20,415 nucleotides of DNA from Prevotella sp. UBA4376 (GTDB lineage: Bacteria; Bacteroidota; Bacteroidia; Bacteroidales; Bacteroidaceae). This document shows positions 7,815-14,963 of the stretch, piece by piece. A model generated the notes under the pieces. It was not told the DNA's origin and did not search any database. It saw nothing but the letters and a program-made list of their open reading frames with translations. The stretch spans positions 242-20,656 of the forward strand of contig DGRY01000033.1 in NCBI GenBank assembly GCA_002391185.1, read 5' to 3'. How positions within the stretch are numbered: position 1 is the stretch's first letter; the number at the start of each line of letters is the position of its first letter. A program made the position numbers and the translations under genes.

Positions 7815-10800
7815 TTATTTTGTCCCATATTCTGTTGGTGTAACACCATAGTATTTCTTGAACAGAGTTGAGAAATGAGCAAGACTCTTAAAGCCAACAG
7901 CATAAGCCACCTGACCTACATTAACATTCTTCTCACTAAGCAATCGTGCTGCTTGTTTTAGGCGAATATTTCTTATAAAATCGCTGGCTGCGATACCTGT
8001 CAACTGCTTCATCTTTCTATGCAACTGCACACGACTCAATCCAACATCGCTCGACAATTGCTCTACTCCATAATCGGAATCTTTGTAATTATTGTTCACG
8101 GCCGTCACAATCTTCTCCATCAGTCGCTTATCATTATCCTCCATCTCCACATTGTCAATCTTATCATCTTGAGTTTGCATGCCTGAGAACTTACCACGAA
8201 GACGACGCACATTATTAATAAGATTATCAATTGTGATATGAAGCTCATTAATACTAAAAGGCTTAGGGATAAAGGCATCAGCTCCATTTTCCAATCCACG
8301 AAGTCTATCTTCAACTTCAGCCTGGGAGGTTAGCAGAATAACAGGCACATCACTTATATTTGGATTTTGTTTTACATTCTTCAACAATGTTATACCATCC
8401 ATCTCTGGCATCATCACATCAGAAATAAGCAAGTCGTATTGATCAACGAGCAAAGCCTGAAGGGCATAAACACCATTAGAAACGATATTCACATTATACC
8501 ATGTACCAAGTTCCAGCTTAATATATCGAGCCACCTCCATATCATCATCAGCAACAAGAATTCTGCCATCTTTTCTTGAACTGACTTTCTGCAAAGATGG
8601 TGCAGAACTTATTGACTCGTCTATCTCTTCTGGCAAAAGATGCTCTTTACCTAAGAGCAAAGTTACAGTAAATCTGCTACCCTGTTTCCCATCCTTACGC
8701 GGTCCTGCCGAGATTGTGCCATGGTGAAGTTCGACCAACTGCTTGCACAGGTTAAGCCCTATACCTGTACCACCTACATTATAACCACGCGAGTTCACGC
8801 CCTGATAATAGCGATTAAAAACTTGAACATATTCCTTCTGGCTCATGCCCACTCCGTTATCCTCAACACTCAGCACCACATCGTGCTCACGTTCCTCAAT
8901 ATCAATAGATATTTCTCCACCGTCAAAGGTGTATTTCACCGCATTTGACAAAAGATTGTTAATTACCTTCTCGATGCTTCCACGGTCCACATACAACTCA
9001 ATAACACCTTTGTTGTGCGTAATCGAAAGAGTAATATTACGCTCTTTCACATGAAATCTGTAAAGCGATACTATTCCATTAACGAGAGCCACAACATCCG
9101 TTTTGCTACAATGAATTTGCATCTGCTTCAAATCAATCTTGCGCACATCAAGAATTTGATTTACAAGTGTGAGCATACGCTGAGCATTCCTCTCTATAAT
9201 ATCTATATAGCGCTGATTATCAGCAGTATTAGCGTTTTGTTTCAACTTTTTCAACGGCCCCATAATCAATGTCAACGGAGAGCGTATATCATGAGTGGCG
9301 TTTATAAGAAACTTCATCTTCTGCTCTTCGTATTGAGTTTTCATGCGTTCTTGTTTATAGCGTATAAGAGCCAACATAGCAAACACAAAAAGCAACAGAT
9401 AAACTATCTTTGCAAATGTAGTGGCATACCATGGTGCCTCGATGGTAACCTGCAACGAGGTTATCTCGCTAAACTGACCATTCACCAAAGCTCGTATTTG
9501 CAGCTCGTAGCTGCCTGCACGCATATTACTAAAGGTAAACGAGTTATTACCCTTCTCAGTTTCGTGCCACACGCTGTCTTTGTCAAGACGATACTGATAG
9601 GTTACATATTCGGGATGCACATAATCAAGCATAGACAACTCCATGGTGAAACTTGTGCTACCTGCAGGAATTCTGAACTCACGCTGACGGAAATCAATAG
9701 CCACATCGTCAATAAGAAACCGCGACAATGAAACAATATGATTCTCGTAATGCTGACTGCGCAAATCAGCAGGATTAAACACCACAGCTCCCCTATCACT
9801 ACCAAAAACAAGTCTGCCATCGGGAAGCATAAAGGCTGCATCCTGTACATATTGTTTTGCCTCAAGTCCGTTTCCCTGCAGATAACTTGTAAACGCATGA
9901 GAATCACTATCGTAATGCCATATACCTTCCGAAGTACTCATCCATGCATCACCCACATTGTCAAGAATAATGCTGTATATCTGCAAATCATACAAAGCAT
10001 CAGCACCCCTCATGCGATCAACCTTGTTGAGTTGGCGATCATAATAAAAAAGTCCGTTGTTAGTACCTATAATAATATTTCCCCAGCGATCTTCACAACA
10101 GCTATAAACAAGCTGATGGGTTAGCAAGTTAGTCCATCCATATTGCAAAAAGGTCTTTCGTGCGGGATTATAACAGCTAACGCCATCAGCTGTTGAAATC
10201 CACACCAAGCCCTGTCGATCAACCATAATACTCTGTATCCAACTGTTGTTCAATCGGTTTTTCACATTTGCAGGAGCCCCAGTAATCTCTGTGGTTTTCA
10301 TTGTCTTGGTATCAAGCATGCCAAAGGCATGGCCAACGGCACAGTAATAGAGCAACCCTCTGCGATTGTCAACAGCCATATGTTCTATCTCAAAGTTGTT
10401 ATTATTCAGCACCAGCTTGAACATACCGTTCGAGGGCTGATATTGCCATATATTGTGCCCACCACAAGCCCAGTATCTGCCTTGTGAGTCGCACACGATG
10501 CTTTTCACCTCGTTTCTTGCTGGGAAATACGATGTAATGTTGCCGTGCGCATCCTGAGTATATATGCCGTCCTGCGATATAGCACCCATCAAGCCATTTC
10601 CATAAAGAGCCAAAGCAGAAAGAATCTTTCCCTGTGGCTCGTTTCCTGATTCAATTGTCCAGAAATCAAAGACATCGGTGTGAGCCGATAAATGATACAA
10701 GCCCGACTGATAACACGTGAGCCACAAACTGCCCTGACGGTCTTCACAAATGCTGGTAACATTCGACTTTGGCATCACAGGCTTACCATCAACAGTAAGA

Positions 10801-11675
10801 ACAACCGCCTTTCTCGTTCCTTTCTTTATGACAAATACACCATTAGCACGAGTACCAAGAATATAATCACCCTTTCGAGTCTTATAAGCACGTCGTATCT
10901 TCGCGCCCTGCATAGCCGACAAATCAAAACCAGCATTACAGAATTCACGCTTCCTTGCATCAAATCTCAAAACGCCATCAGGACAGAAAGCCAACACATT
11001 TCCCCTATCATCATGCAAAAAAGAAGCAACTGCTCCCATACCGGTCTTATACACACGAGTTTTCATCTTGCCATGCTCCTTGCCGTAAGCGTAAATCACA
11101 GGCAAGAAACTGGTTGAAAACAATGTATTATTTTTTCCAATAATAAACAGATTACAAAAGTTTACAGCATCAACATTGAGATTATGTAACATTCTGCTCA
11201 CTTTTCCATTTTTTACTTTGAAAAGTCCATAACCAGCCGAACCGGCAAGCACAGCTCCGTCAGCAGTTTCACCAATATAGGTGATATGTATTTTTTCCTT
11301 CACAGGCAGTTCTATGCGGTCAAAATCATCAGACTCATAATTATATCTACACAATCCACTACCTGTGCCCACCCACAGTTCACCTTTTTTAGAAACATAT
11401 AAGGCAACCACGTCAATTCCCGCTAATGAGCGACTATTTTTAGCCGAATGTTTATAGCTTGTAAAGCGATAGCCATCAAATCTATTCAATCCACTTTCTG
11501 TTCCAAGCCAGATGAAGCCATATTTATCTTGCACAACACATAGTGTTCTGCTGCTCAACAAGCGGTCAGCTCCATAAAGCTCACCCTTCATAGCAAATGT
11601 TTTAGGCGCAACAAATAACAAGGCAGTAAAAGCCAATAAGGTTGCTATAAATTTTCGCATTCTGTTTTTCATCAC
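7815..11675 (-). CDS. Hybrid two-component system regulator (HTCS): sensor kinase, receiver and AraC-type DNA-binding domain in one protein
   Basis: The 1286-residue protein has the complete HTCS order. A signal peptide covers residues 1-28. Two Reg_prop propellers fill about 30-680, with repeats such as DKYGFIWLGTESGLNRFDGY, EDRQGSLWLTCYQSGLYHL and VDRQGLVWISTADGVSCYNP. A Y_Y_Y domain covers about 690-750 and one membrane helix about 757-771. HisKA has phosphoacceptor His795 (HDIRSPLTLIMGPLKKL), and HATPase_c has Asn911 and DNGVGM from Asp939. The receiver has Asp1086 (LLISDVMMPEMDG) and Lys in PKPFS; an AraC helix-turn-helix occupies about 1183-1286. The propellers sense periplasmic oligosaccharides in characterised HTCSs, and the C-terminus activates polysaccharide-utilisation genes. 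All catalytic residues look intact. Unusually, no susC/susD or glycoside hydrolase gene is in the window, so its target locus is unknown. The start ATGATG follows a purine-rich AAAGAGAG. Confidence 0.95.
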   Translation of the reverse strand: MMKNRMRKFIATLLAFTALLFVAPKTFAMKGELYGADRLLSSRTLCVVQDKYGFIWLGTESGLNRFDGYRFTSYKHSAKNSRSLAGIDVVALYVSKKGELWVGTGSGLCRYNYESDDFDRIELPVKEKIHITYIGETADGAVLAGSAGYGLFKVKNGKVSRMLHNLNVDAVNFCNLFIIGKNNTLFSTSFLPVIYAYGKEHGKMKTRVYKTGMGAVASFLHDDRGNVLAFCPDGVLRFDARKREFCNAGFDLSAMQGAKIRRAYKTRKGDYILGTRANGVFVIKKGTRKAVVLTVDGKPVMPKSNVTSICEDRQGSLWLTCYQSGLYHLSAHTDVFDFWTIESGNEPQGKILSALALYGNGLMGAISQDGIYTQDAHGNITSYFPARNEVKSIVCDSQGRYWACGGHNIWQYQPSNGMFKLVLNNNNFEIEHMAVDNRRGLLYYCAVGHAFGMLDTKTMKTTEITGAPANVKNRLNNSWIQSIMVDRQGLVWISTADGVSCYNPARKTFLQYGWTNLLTHQLVYSCCEDRWGNIIIGTNNGLFYYDRQLNKVDRMRGADALYDLQIYSIILDNVGDAWMSTSEGIWHYDSDSHAFTSYLQGNGLEAKQYVQDAAFMLPDGRLVFGSDRGAVVFNPADLRSQHYENHIVSLSRFLIDDVAIDFRQREFRIPAGSTSFTMELSMLDYVHPEYVTYQYRLDKDSVWHETEKGNNSFTFSNMRAGSYELQIRALVNGQFSEITSLQVTIEAPWYATTFAKIVYLLLFVFAMLALIRYKQERMKTQYEEQKMKFLINATHDIRSPLTLIMGPLKKLKQNANTADNQRYIDIIERNAQRMLTLVNQILDVRKIDLKQMQIHCSKTDVVALVNGIVSLYRFHVKERNITLSITHNKGVIELYVDRGSIEKVINNLLSNAVKYTFDGGEISIDIEEREHDVVLSVEDNGVGMSQKEYVQVFNRYYQGVNSRGYNVGGTGIGLNLCKQLVELHHGTISAGPRKDGKQGSRFTVTLLLGKEHLLPEEIDESISSAPSLQKVSSRKDGRILVADDDMEVARYIKLELGTWYNVNIVSNGVYALQALLVDQYDLLISDVMMPEMDGITLLKNVKQNPNISDVPVILLTSQAEVEDRLRGLENGADAFIPKPFSINELHITIDNLINNVRRLRGKFSGMQTQDDKIDNVEMEDNDKRLMEKIVTAVNNNYKDSDYGVEQLSSDVGLSRVQLHRKMKQLTGIAASDFIRNIRLKQAARLLSEKNVNVGQVAYAVGFKSLAHFSTLFKKYYGVTPTEYGTK

Positions 11676-11704
11676 TCTCTTTAAAACCGGTAAATTTGCA
11701 AAGG

Positions 11705-11712
11705 CAAAGATA
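11705..11712 (-). promoter_or_regulatory. -7 promoter element of the HTCS gene
   Basis: On the minus strand TATCTTTG matches TAnnTTTG, about 30 bp upstream of the start codon at 11675. No clear TTTG is found 19 bp further upstream. This is consistent with an activated or weak promoter, with the ATGTWACAT cluster located just upstream. Confidence 0.5.
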
Positions 11713-11741
11713 CAGACATTTTTCGATTTAAATTTTTCTAT

Positions 11742-11784
11742 ATGTTACATTGATTTTTTCGTATGTAACATTCAAATGTAACAT
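11742..11784. promoter_or_regulatory. Cluster of three ATGTWACAT palindromes upstream of the HTCS gene
   Basis: ATGTTACAT at 11742-11750 and ATGTAACAT at 11763-11771 and 11776-11784 lie 30-72 bp upstream of the HTCS -7 box. Each is a 9-bp palindrome with a central W. Such clustering in a promoter region suggests binding sites for a dimeric regulator. The factor is unknown. Confidence 0.4.
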
Positions 11785-11827
11785 AAAGAAAAAGTACCTA
11801 AACATTCCAAAGAACGTTCTATACATT

Positions 11828-11859
11828 AAAAAAGCAGATACGTATCACTACGCATCTGC
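11828..11859 (-). terminator. Strong intrinsic terminator
   Basis: On the minus strand an 11-bp stem (GCAGATGCGTA with TACGTATCTGC, one G-U pair) closes a GTGA tetraloop of the GNRA type and is followed directly by six T. On the plus strand the G-U position becomes a C-A mismatch, so the signal is directional. No annotated gene lies upstream of it on that strand. Confidence 0.75.
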
Positions 11860-11966
11860 CTTGCTCAATCTTTACCTTAATCTAATACTTATTTAACCAA
11901 ATATCTAATAGTTTGTTTTTGTCTGAATAGAATGACAATTCTTAGCTTTGTCACATCATTTTTATT
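11828..11966 (-). ncRNA. Candidate small RNA or micro-gene transcript
   Basis: The minus strand carries TATCTTTG (11980-11973), a full -7 match, and about 110-140 nt downstream a strong intrinsic terminator (11859-11828). No gene of normal size lies between. A 21-codon frame from GTG at 11954 to the stop at 11889 (MTKLRIVILFRQKQTIRYLV then K) lies inside, but it has no ATG start or visible Shine-Dalgarno. The unit is oriented toward the HTCS gene and ends about 115 bp before its promoter. The start position is inferred from the -7 box. It could also be a remnant of a lost gene. Confidence 0.4.
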
Positions 11967-11972
11967 ACGATG

Positions 11973-11980
11973 CAAAGATA
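11973..11980 (-). promoter_or_regulatory. -7 element of the candidate small RNA
   Basis: TATCTTTG on the minus strand, matching TAnnTTTG, with no TTTG at the expected upstream distance. It is the only promoter-like site pointing to the terminator at 11828-11859. Confidence 0.4.
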
Positions 11981-12093
11981 CAACAATAACCCGATAACAC
12001 TTTTCTCCTACATTTCATTTGTTTATATATTCGTAAACAACCCCACAAAAATGCGCTCTCGTACTTTGCCTCTACCAAAGTTTCTGTGCTGCA

Positions 12094-12146
12094 GCATAAA
12101 AAATAAACAGGTTTATTTTGTTCTGCCTTCGTTTTTATGTAACTTT
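12094..12146. repeat. 53-bp direct repeat, copy 1 (disused promoter copy)
   Basis: These 53 bp are identical to 12471-12523. This copy contains the palindrome AAAATAAAC-AG-GTTTATTTT (12100-12119) and a TTTG, but its -7 box reads TAACTTTA because the identity ends one base before the final G. It has no gene directly after it. It is probably a leftover of a local duplication. Confidence 0.85.
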
Positions 12147-12182
12147 ACTAAACTTTCGTAAGTGAATGTTTACTCTAAAATA

Positions 12183-12419
12183 TTATCAAGAATTAGAGAC
12201 GAGTTGATGAGAGCTTTGCTCGAATAATTAGAGAATTAACGCCTTTGTTCAAGTTGCTTAATGAAAATTGAATTTATAAGAATTTATGGAAGGTAGTATA
12301 ACAAAACTTGCTTTAATTCTTTATAATTCAGTAGAGTATATAATGCAAGGGCGTATGCCTAAAAATTCTCTAATTATTCGAACAGAGTTCTCATCAACTC
12401 GTCCTGTAATTCTTGATAA
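12183..12419. mobile_element. MITE-like element with long terminal inverted repeats and 6-bp target duplication
   Basis: The 237-bp element has terminal inverted repeats of 55 bp (12183-12237) and 56 bp (12364-12419), both beginning TTATCAAGAATTA at the outside and ending GAATAATTAGAGAATT inside. They differ by a handful of substitutions and one indel. AAAATA flanks it directly on both sides (12177-12182 and 12420-12425), as expected of a target duplication. The AT-rich middle has no meaningful reading frame, so mobility would need a transposase supplied in trans. It lies between the two 53-bp promoter repeats. Confidence 0.75.
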
Positions 12420-12470
12420 AAAATAAACTTGCGAAACTTAAATAACTTTAGATAACTTACAATGCACTCT

Positions 12471-12523
12471 GCATAAAAAATAAACAGGTTTATTTTGTTC
12501 TGCCTTCGTTTTTATGTAACTTT
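12471..12523. repeat. 53-bp direct repeat, copy 2 (active promoter copy)
   Basis: Identical to 12094-12146. This copy carries the working promoter of the 5'-nucleotidase gene: the TTTG box and all but the last base of the -7 box fall inside the repeat. Confidence 0.85.
12477..12496. promoter_or_regulatory. Operator-like palindrome overlapping the 5'-nucleotidase promoter
   Basis: AAAATAAAC and GTTTATTTT are perfect inverted repeats separated by AG. They end within the TTTG -33 box at 12494-12497, a usual position for a repressor or activator site. The same palindrome is kept in the upstream repeat copy at 12100-12119. Confidence 0.4.
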
Positions 12524-12524
12524 G
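12494..12524 (+). promoter_or_regulatory. Promoter of the 5'-nucleotidase gene
   Basis: TTTG at 12494-12497, exactly 19 bp, then TAACTTTG at 12517-12524: a full match to the Bacteroidota vegetative promoter. The predicted start near 12530 leaves a leader of only about 10 nt before ATG 12540. Confidence 0.75.
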
Positions 12525-12539
12525 CAAAAAATAATGTTT

Positions 12540-14306
12540 ATGAAAAAAATAATAGTAGCATGTGTTGTTGCGCTCTGCGCCAATATCACAACAATGGCAG
12601 TTAATAAAACAACTGCCAAAAATGTTAAGCCCAAAAACGGCACTATCACTTTGCATGTGGTAGAAACAAGTGATATTCACGGAAGTTTCTTCCCTTACGA
12701 CTTTATAAATCGCACACCAAAGAAAGGTTCTTTAGCGCGTGTCAGCTCATACGTGAAGAAGTTGCGCACCGAGAAGGGCAACGAAAACATTGTTCTACTC
12801 GACAACGGCGATATTCTTCAAGGACAGCCCACATGCTATTTCTACAACTATGTAAATACAAAAGAAACAAACATTGCAGCCGAGGTTATCAACTATCTTA
12901 ACTATGATGCCGAAAGCATGGGAAACCACGATGTTGAACCGGGACACGCTGTGTTCGACAAATGGATTAGTGAGGTGAAGTGTCCTATGCTTGGCGCCAA
13001 CATCATTGATGCAAAAACCAACAAACCTTATGTGAAGCCTTATACTATTTTGAACAAGAATGGTGTTAAGGTTGCTGTTATCGGTATGCTAACACCAGCT
13101 ATCCCAAACTGGTTACAGCCCGAAATATGGAGTGGCATGCGTTTCGACGATATGGTTGAAACAGCTCGTAAATGGGTGAAATATGTTAAGGAAAACGAGA
13201 AGCCCGATGTTATTATTGGCCTGTTCCATAGCGGTACAGAAGGCGGAATAATTACCAATGGCGCCATGGAGGATGCATCGCTTGTAGTGCCACGTGATGT
13301 TCCAGGATTCGATCTTGTATTGTTTGGACACGACCATGCACGCCACAATGGCTACGAAACAAGCATCGACGGTTCAAAGACTCTTTGCCTTGACCCAGCC
13401 AACAATGCAATCAGCGTAAGCAAGGCTGAGATAAGCCTAACATTCAAAAAAGGAAAGCTGGTAAAGAAAAATGTTACAGGTAACATTGTTGATGTCATTA
13501 ACGAACCTATCGACGAGGAGTTCATGAACCATTTCAAACCGCAGATAGAAAAGGTAAATAAGTTTGTTGACAAACCTATAGGTACATTTGCGCACACCAT
13601 ATACACAAGAGACAGCTTCTTTGGAAGCTGTGCTTTCGTTGACTTGATTCATAACCTTCAGCTGCAGATTACTGGTGCAGACATCAGTTTCAACGCTCCA
13701 TTGCAATTTGATGCTGTTGTAAAGGCAGGAACAATTCGTGTGAGCGACATGTTCAACCTTTACAAGTTCGAAAACATGCTCTATGTGATGAATCTCACTG
13801 GCGAGGAAATACGTAAACATCTGGAAATGAGCTACGACCTATGGGTTAACACCATGAAGAGTGCCGACGACCACCTCATGTTGCTTGGCGACACACGTGG
13901 AGACGCACAGCGACTGGGCTTCAAGAACATGACCTTTAACTTCGACTCAGCAGCAGGAATTATCTACGAAGTAGATGTTACCAAGCCAGATGGAGAGAAA
14001 GTGAAGATAAAGAGTATGGCCGACGGCACACCTTTCGATGAAAAGAAATGGTATAAGGTTGCCCTTAACAGCTATCGAGCAAATGGCGGTGGCGAACTGC
14101 TCACTAAGGGTGCCGGCATTCCACAAGACAGTCTTGACAGCAGAATAATATGGCGTTCTGACCGTGACCAGCGCCACTATCTCATGAAGGAAATTGAAAA
14201 GGCAGGTACTCTCGATCCACAACCAAACAACAACTGGAAGTTTGTTCCTGAAAAATGGACAAAACCAGCTGCACAGCGTGATCGCGAGTTGCTATTTGGA
14301 AAATAA
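12540..14306 (+). CDS. Exported 5'-nucleotidase / 2',3'-cyclic phosphodiesterase family metallophosphoesterase
   Basis: The 588-residue protein begins with a signal peptide (MKKIIVACVVALCANITTMA), so it acts in the periplasm or outside. The calcineurin-like N-terminal domain has all metal ligands of the UshA/CpdB family: Asp45 and His47 (SDIHG), Asp91 (DNGDILQGQ), Asn119-His120 (MGNHD), His210 (GLFHSG), His244 and His246 (FGHDH). The C-terminal 5'-nucleotidase domain ends with the substrate-binding segment NSYRANGGGELL (Gly516-518). UshA has GNHEFD after the metal site; here it is GNHDVE, so an Asp of the usual catalytic pair is Glu. Family members release phosphate and nucleosides from external nucleotides. 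The start at 12540 fits the promoter; an ATG at 12534 is also possible, while a TTG at 12495 overlaps the promoter. Whether nucleotides or cyclic nucleotides are preferred is unclear. Confidence 0.9.
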   Translation: MKKIIVACVVALCANITTMAVNKTTAKNVKPKNGTITLHVVETSDIHGSFFPYDFINRTPKKGSLARVSSYVKKLRTEKGNENIVLLDNGDILQGQPTCYFYNYVNTKETNIAAEVINYLNYDAESMGNHDVEPGHAVFDKWISEVKCPMLGANIIDAKTNKPYVKPYTILNKNGVKVAVIGMLTPAIPNWLQPEIWSGMRFDDMVETARKWVKYVKENEKPDVIIGLFHSGTEGGIITNGAMEDASLVVPRDVPGFDLVLFGHDHARHNGYETSIDGSKTLCLDPANNAISVSKAEISLTFKKGKLVKKNVTGNIVDVINEPIDEEFMNHFKPQIEKVNKFVDKPIGTFAHTIYTRDSFFGSCAFVDLIHNLQLQITGADISFNAPLQFDAVVKAGTIRVSDMFNLYKFENMLYVMNLTGEEIRKHLEMSYDLWVNTMKSADDHLMLLGDTRGDAQRLGFKNMTFNFDSAAGIIYEVDVTKPDGEKVKIKSMADGTPFDEKKWYKVALNSYRANGGGELLTKGAGIPQDSLDSRIIWRSDRDQRHYLMKEIEKAGTLDPQPNNNWKFVPEKWTKPAAQRDRELLFGK

Positions 14307-14320
14307 GTAGGCGCTTTGCT

Positions 14321-14355
14321 ATTGAATATTGAACATTGAATATTGAACATTGAAC
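14321..14355. repeat. Heptad array ATTGAAY, five units
   Basis: Five tandem 7-bp units alternate between ATTGAAT and ATTGAAC, directly after GGCGCTTTGCT. A six-unit version preceded by GGCGCTACGCT lies at 19422-19463. The last unit overlaps the structured element that starts at 14349. Confidence 0.85.
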
Positions 14356-14421
14356 CGAAGGTCACTGACCGAGTGGACGCAGTCGACGAAGTCGGTGCGT
14401 CCGAATAAACGAGAGAAGTAA
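14349..14421 (+). repeat. 73-nt structured repeat, copy A
   Basis: It aligns without gaps to 16425-16497 (53 of 73 identical). The first 25 nt differ at one site and the 3' end shares GAAGTAA. Between them is a hairpin: GGACGCA (14375-14381) pairs with TGCGTCC (14396-14402), with an inner CGAC-GAA-GTCG (14384-14394). Substitutions between the copies are mostly compensatory in the stem. The plus orientation is arbitrary. It begins 43 bp after the 5'-nucleotidase stop and might also end that transcript, though no T-run follows. Confidence 0.7.
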
Positions 14422-14440
14422 CATTGAATGTAATCATAAA

Positions 14441-14824
14441 GTTCAAAAAACTCCTTCGAGGAAAGATGGCATCCGTTAATTAATCGTTAATGTAGTCGTT
14501 AATAAAAGAATAATTAATTCAAATTAATGTTCAATTACACGATAATTATACGTTCAAAAAAATCCTTCGAGGAAAGTGCATCCGTTAATTAGTCGTTAAT
14601 GTAGTCGTTAATAAAAGAATAATTAATTCAAATTAATGTTCAATTACACGATAATTATACGTTCAAAAAACTCCTTCGTGGAAAGTGCATCCGTTAATTA
14701 GTCGTTAATGTAGTCGTTAATAAAAGAATAATTAATTCAAATTAATGTTCAATTACACGATAATTATACGTTCAAAAAACTCCTTCGAGGAAAGATGACA
14801 TCCGTTAATGCAGTCGTTAATAAA
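14441..14824. repeat. Tandem repeat, three and a half units of about 109-111 bp
   Basis: Units start with GTTCAAAAAA at 14441, 14552, 14661 and 14770; the fourth is cut short near 14824. Each has a CTCCTTCGAGGAAAG-type palindromic start, a run of TCGTTAAT motifs (CGTTAAT-GTAGTCGTTAATAAAA) and an AATTAATTCAAATTAATG segment, ending CGATAATTATAC. Units 2 and 3 are nearly identical, which points to recent amplification. A single related end piece is found at 19361-19407. No coding frame crosses the array. Confidence 0.9.
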
Positions 14825-14831
14825 CTTCACA

Positions 14832-14916
14832 GCAATAAACGGTAAACAGTAAACAATAAACTATAAACAGTAAATAGTAATCATAAAGTTCAAAACTCAA
14901 ACCTCAAAGTTCAAAG
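14832..14916. repeat. Short A-rich repeats and 39-bp dispersed module upstream of nudC
   Basis: 14836-14880 is a run of imperfect AATAAAC/GTAAACA words. 14878-14916 is a 39-bp module, TAATCATAAAGTTCAAA to CTCAAAGTTCAAAG, present with one difference at 19465-19503. I see no clear TAnnTTTG promoter for nudC in this stretch. Confidence 0.7.
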
Positions 14917-14963
14917 ATTATAAATGTATTCACTTACAAAACTTAAATAAAAAAAAATACAAA

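Noticed and set aside
9015..9731. 238-codon plus-strand frame inside the HTCS gene
   Set aside because: Antisense shadow of the sensor-kinase coding sequence; composition is not protein-like and no promoter is seen.
12495..12539. TTG start for the 5'-nucleotidase
   Set aside because: It lies within the promoter, upstream of the predicted transcription start, and would mask the signal peptide.
14177..14446. Minus-strand frame ending in heptad repeats
   Set aside because: The translation (FNIQCSIFNS) is produced by ATTGAAY repeats; the same kind of false peptide appears at 19272-19487.
14441..14824. Tandem repeats considered as a CRISPR array
   Set aside because: Units are continuous 109-111 bp repeats without unique spacers, and no cas gene is present.
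14878..14963. Promoter for nudC
   Set aside because: I could not find TAnnTTTG with any acceptable -33 box in this stretch.
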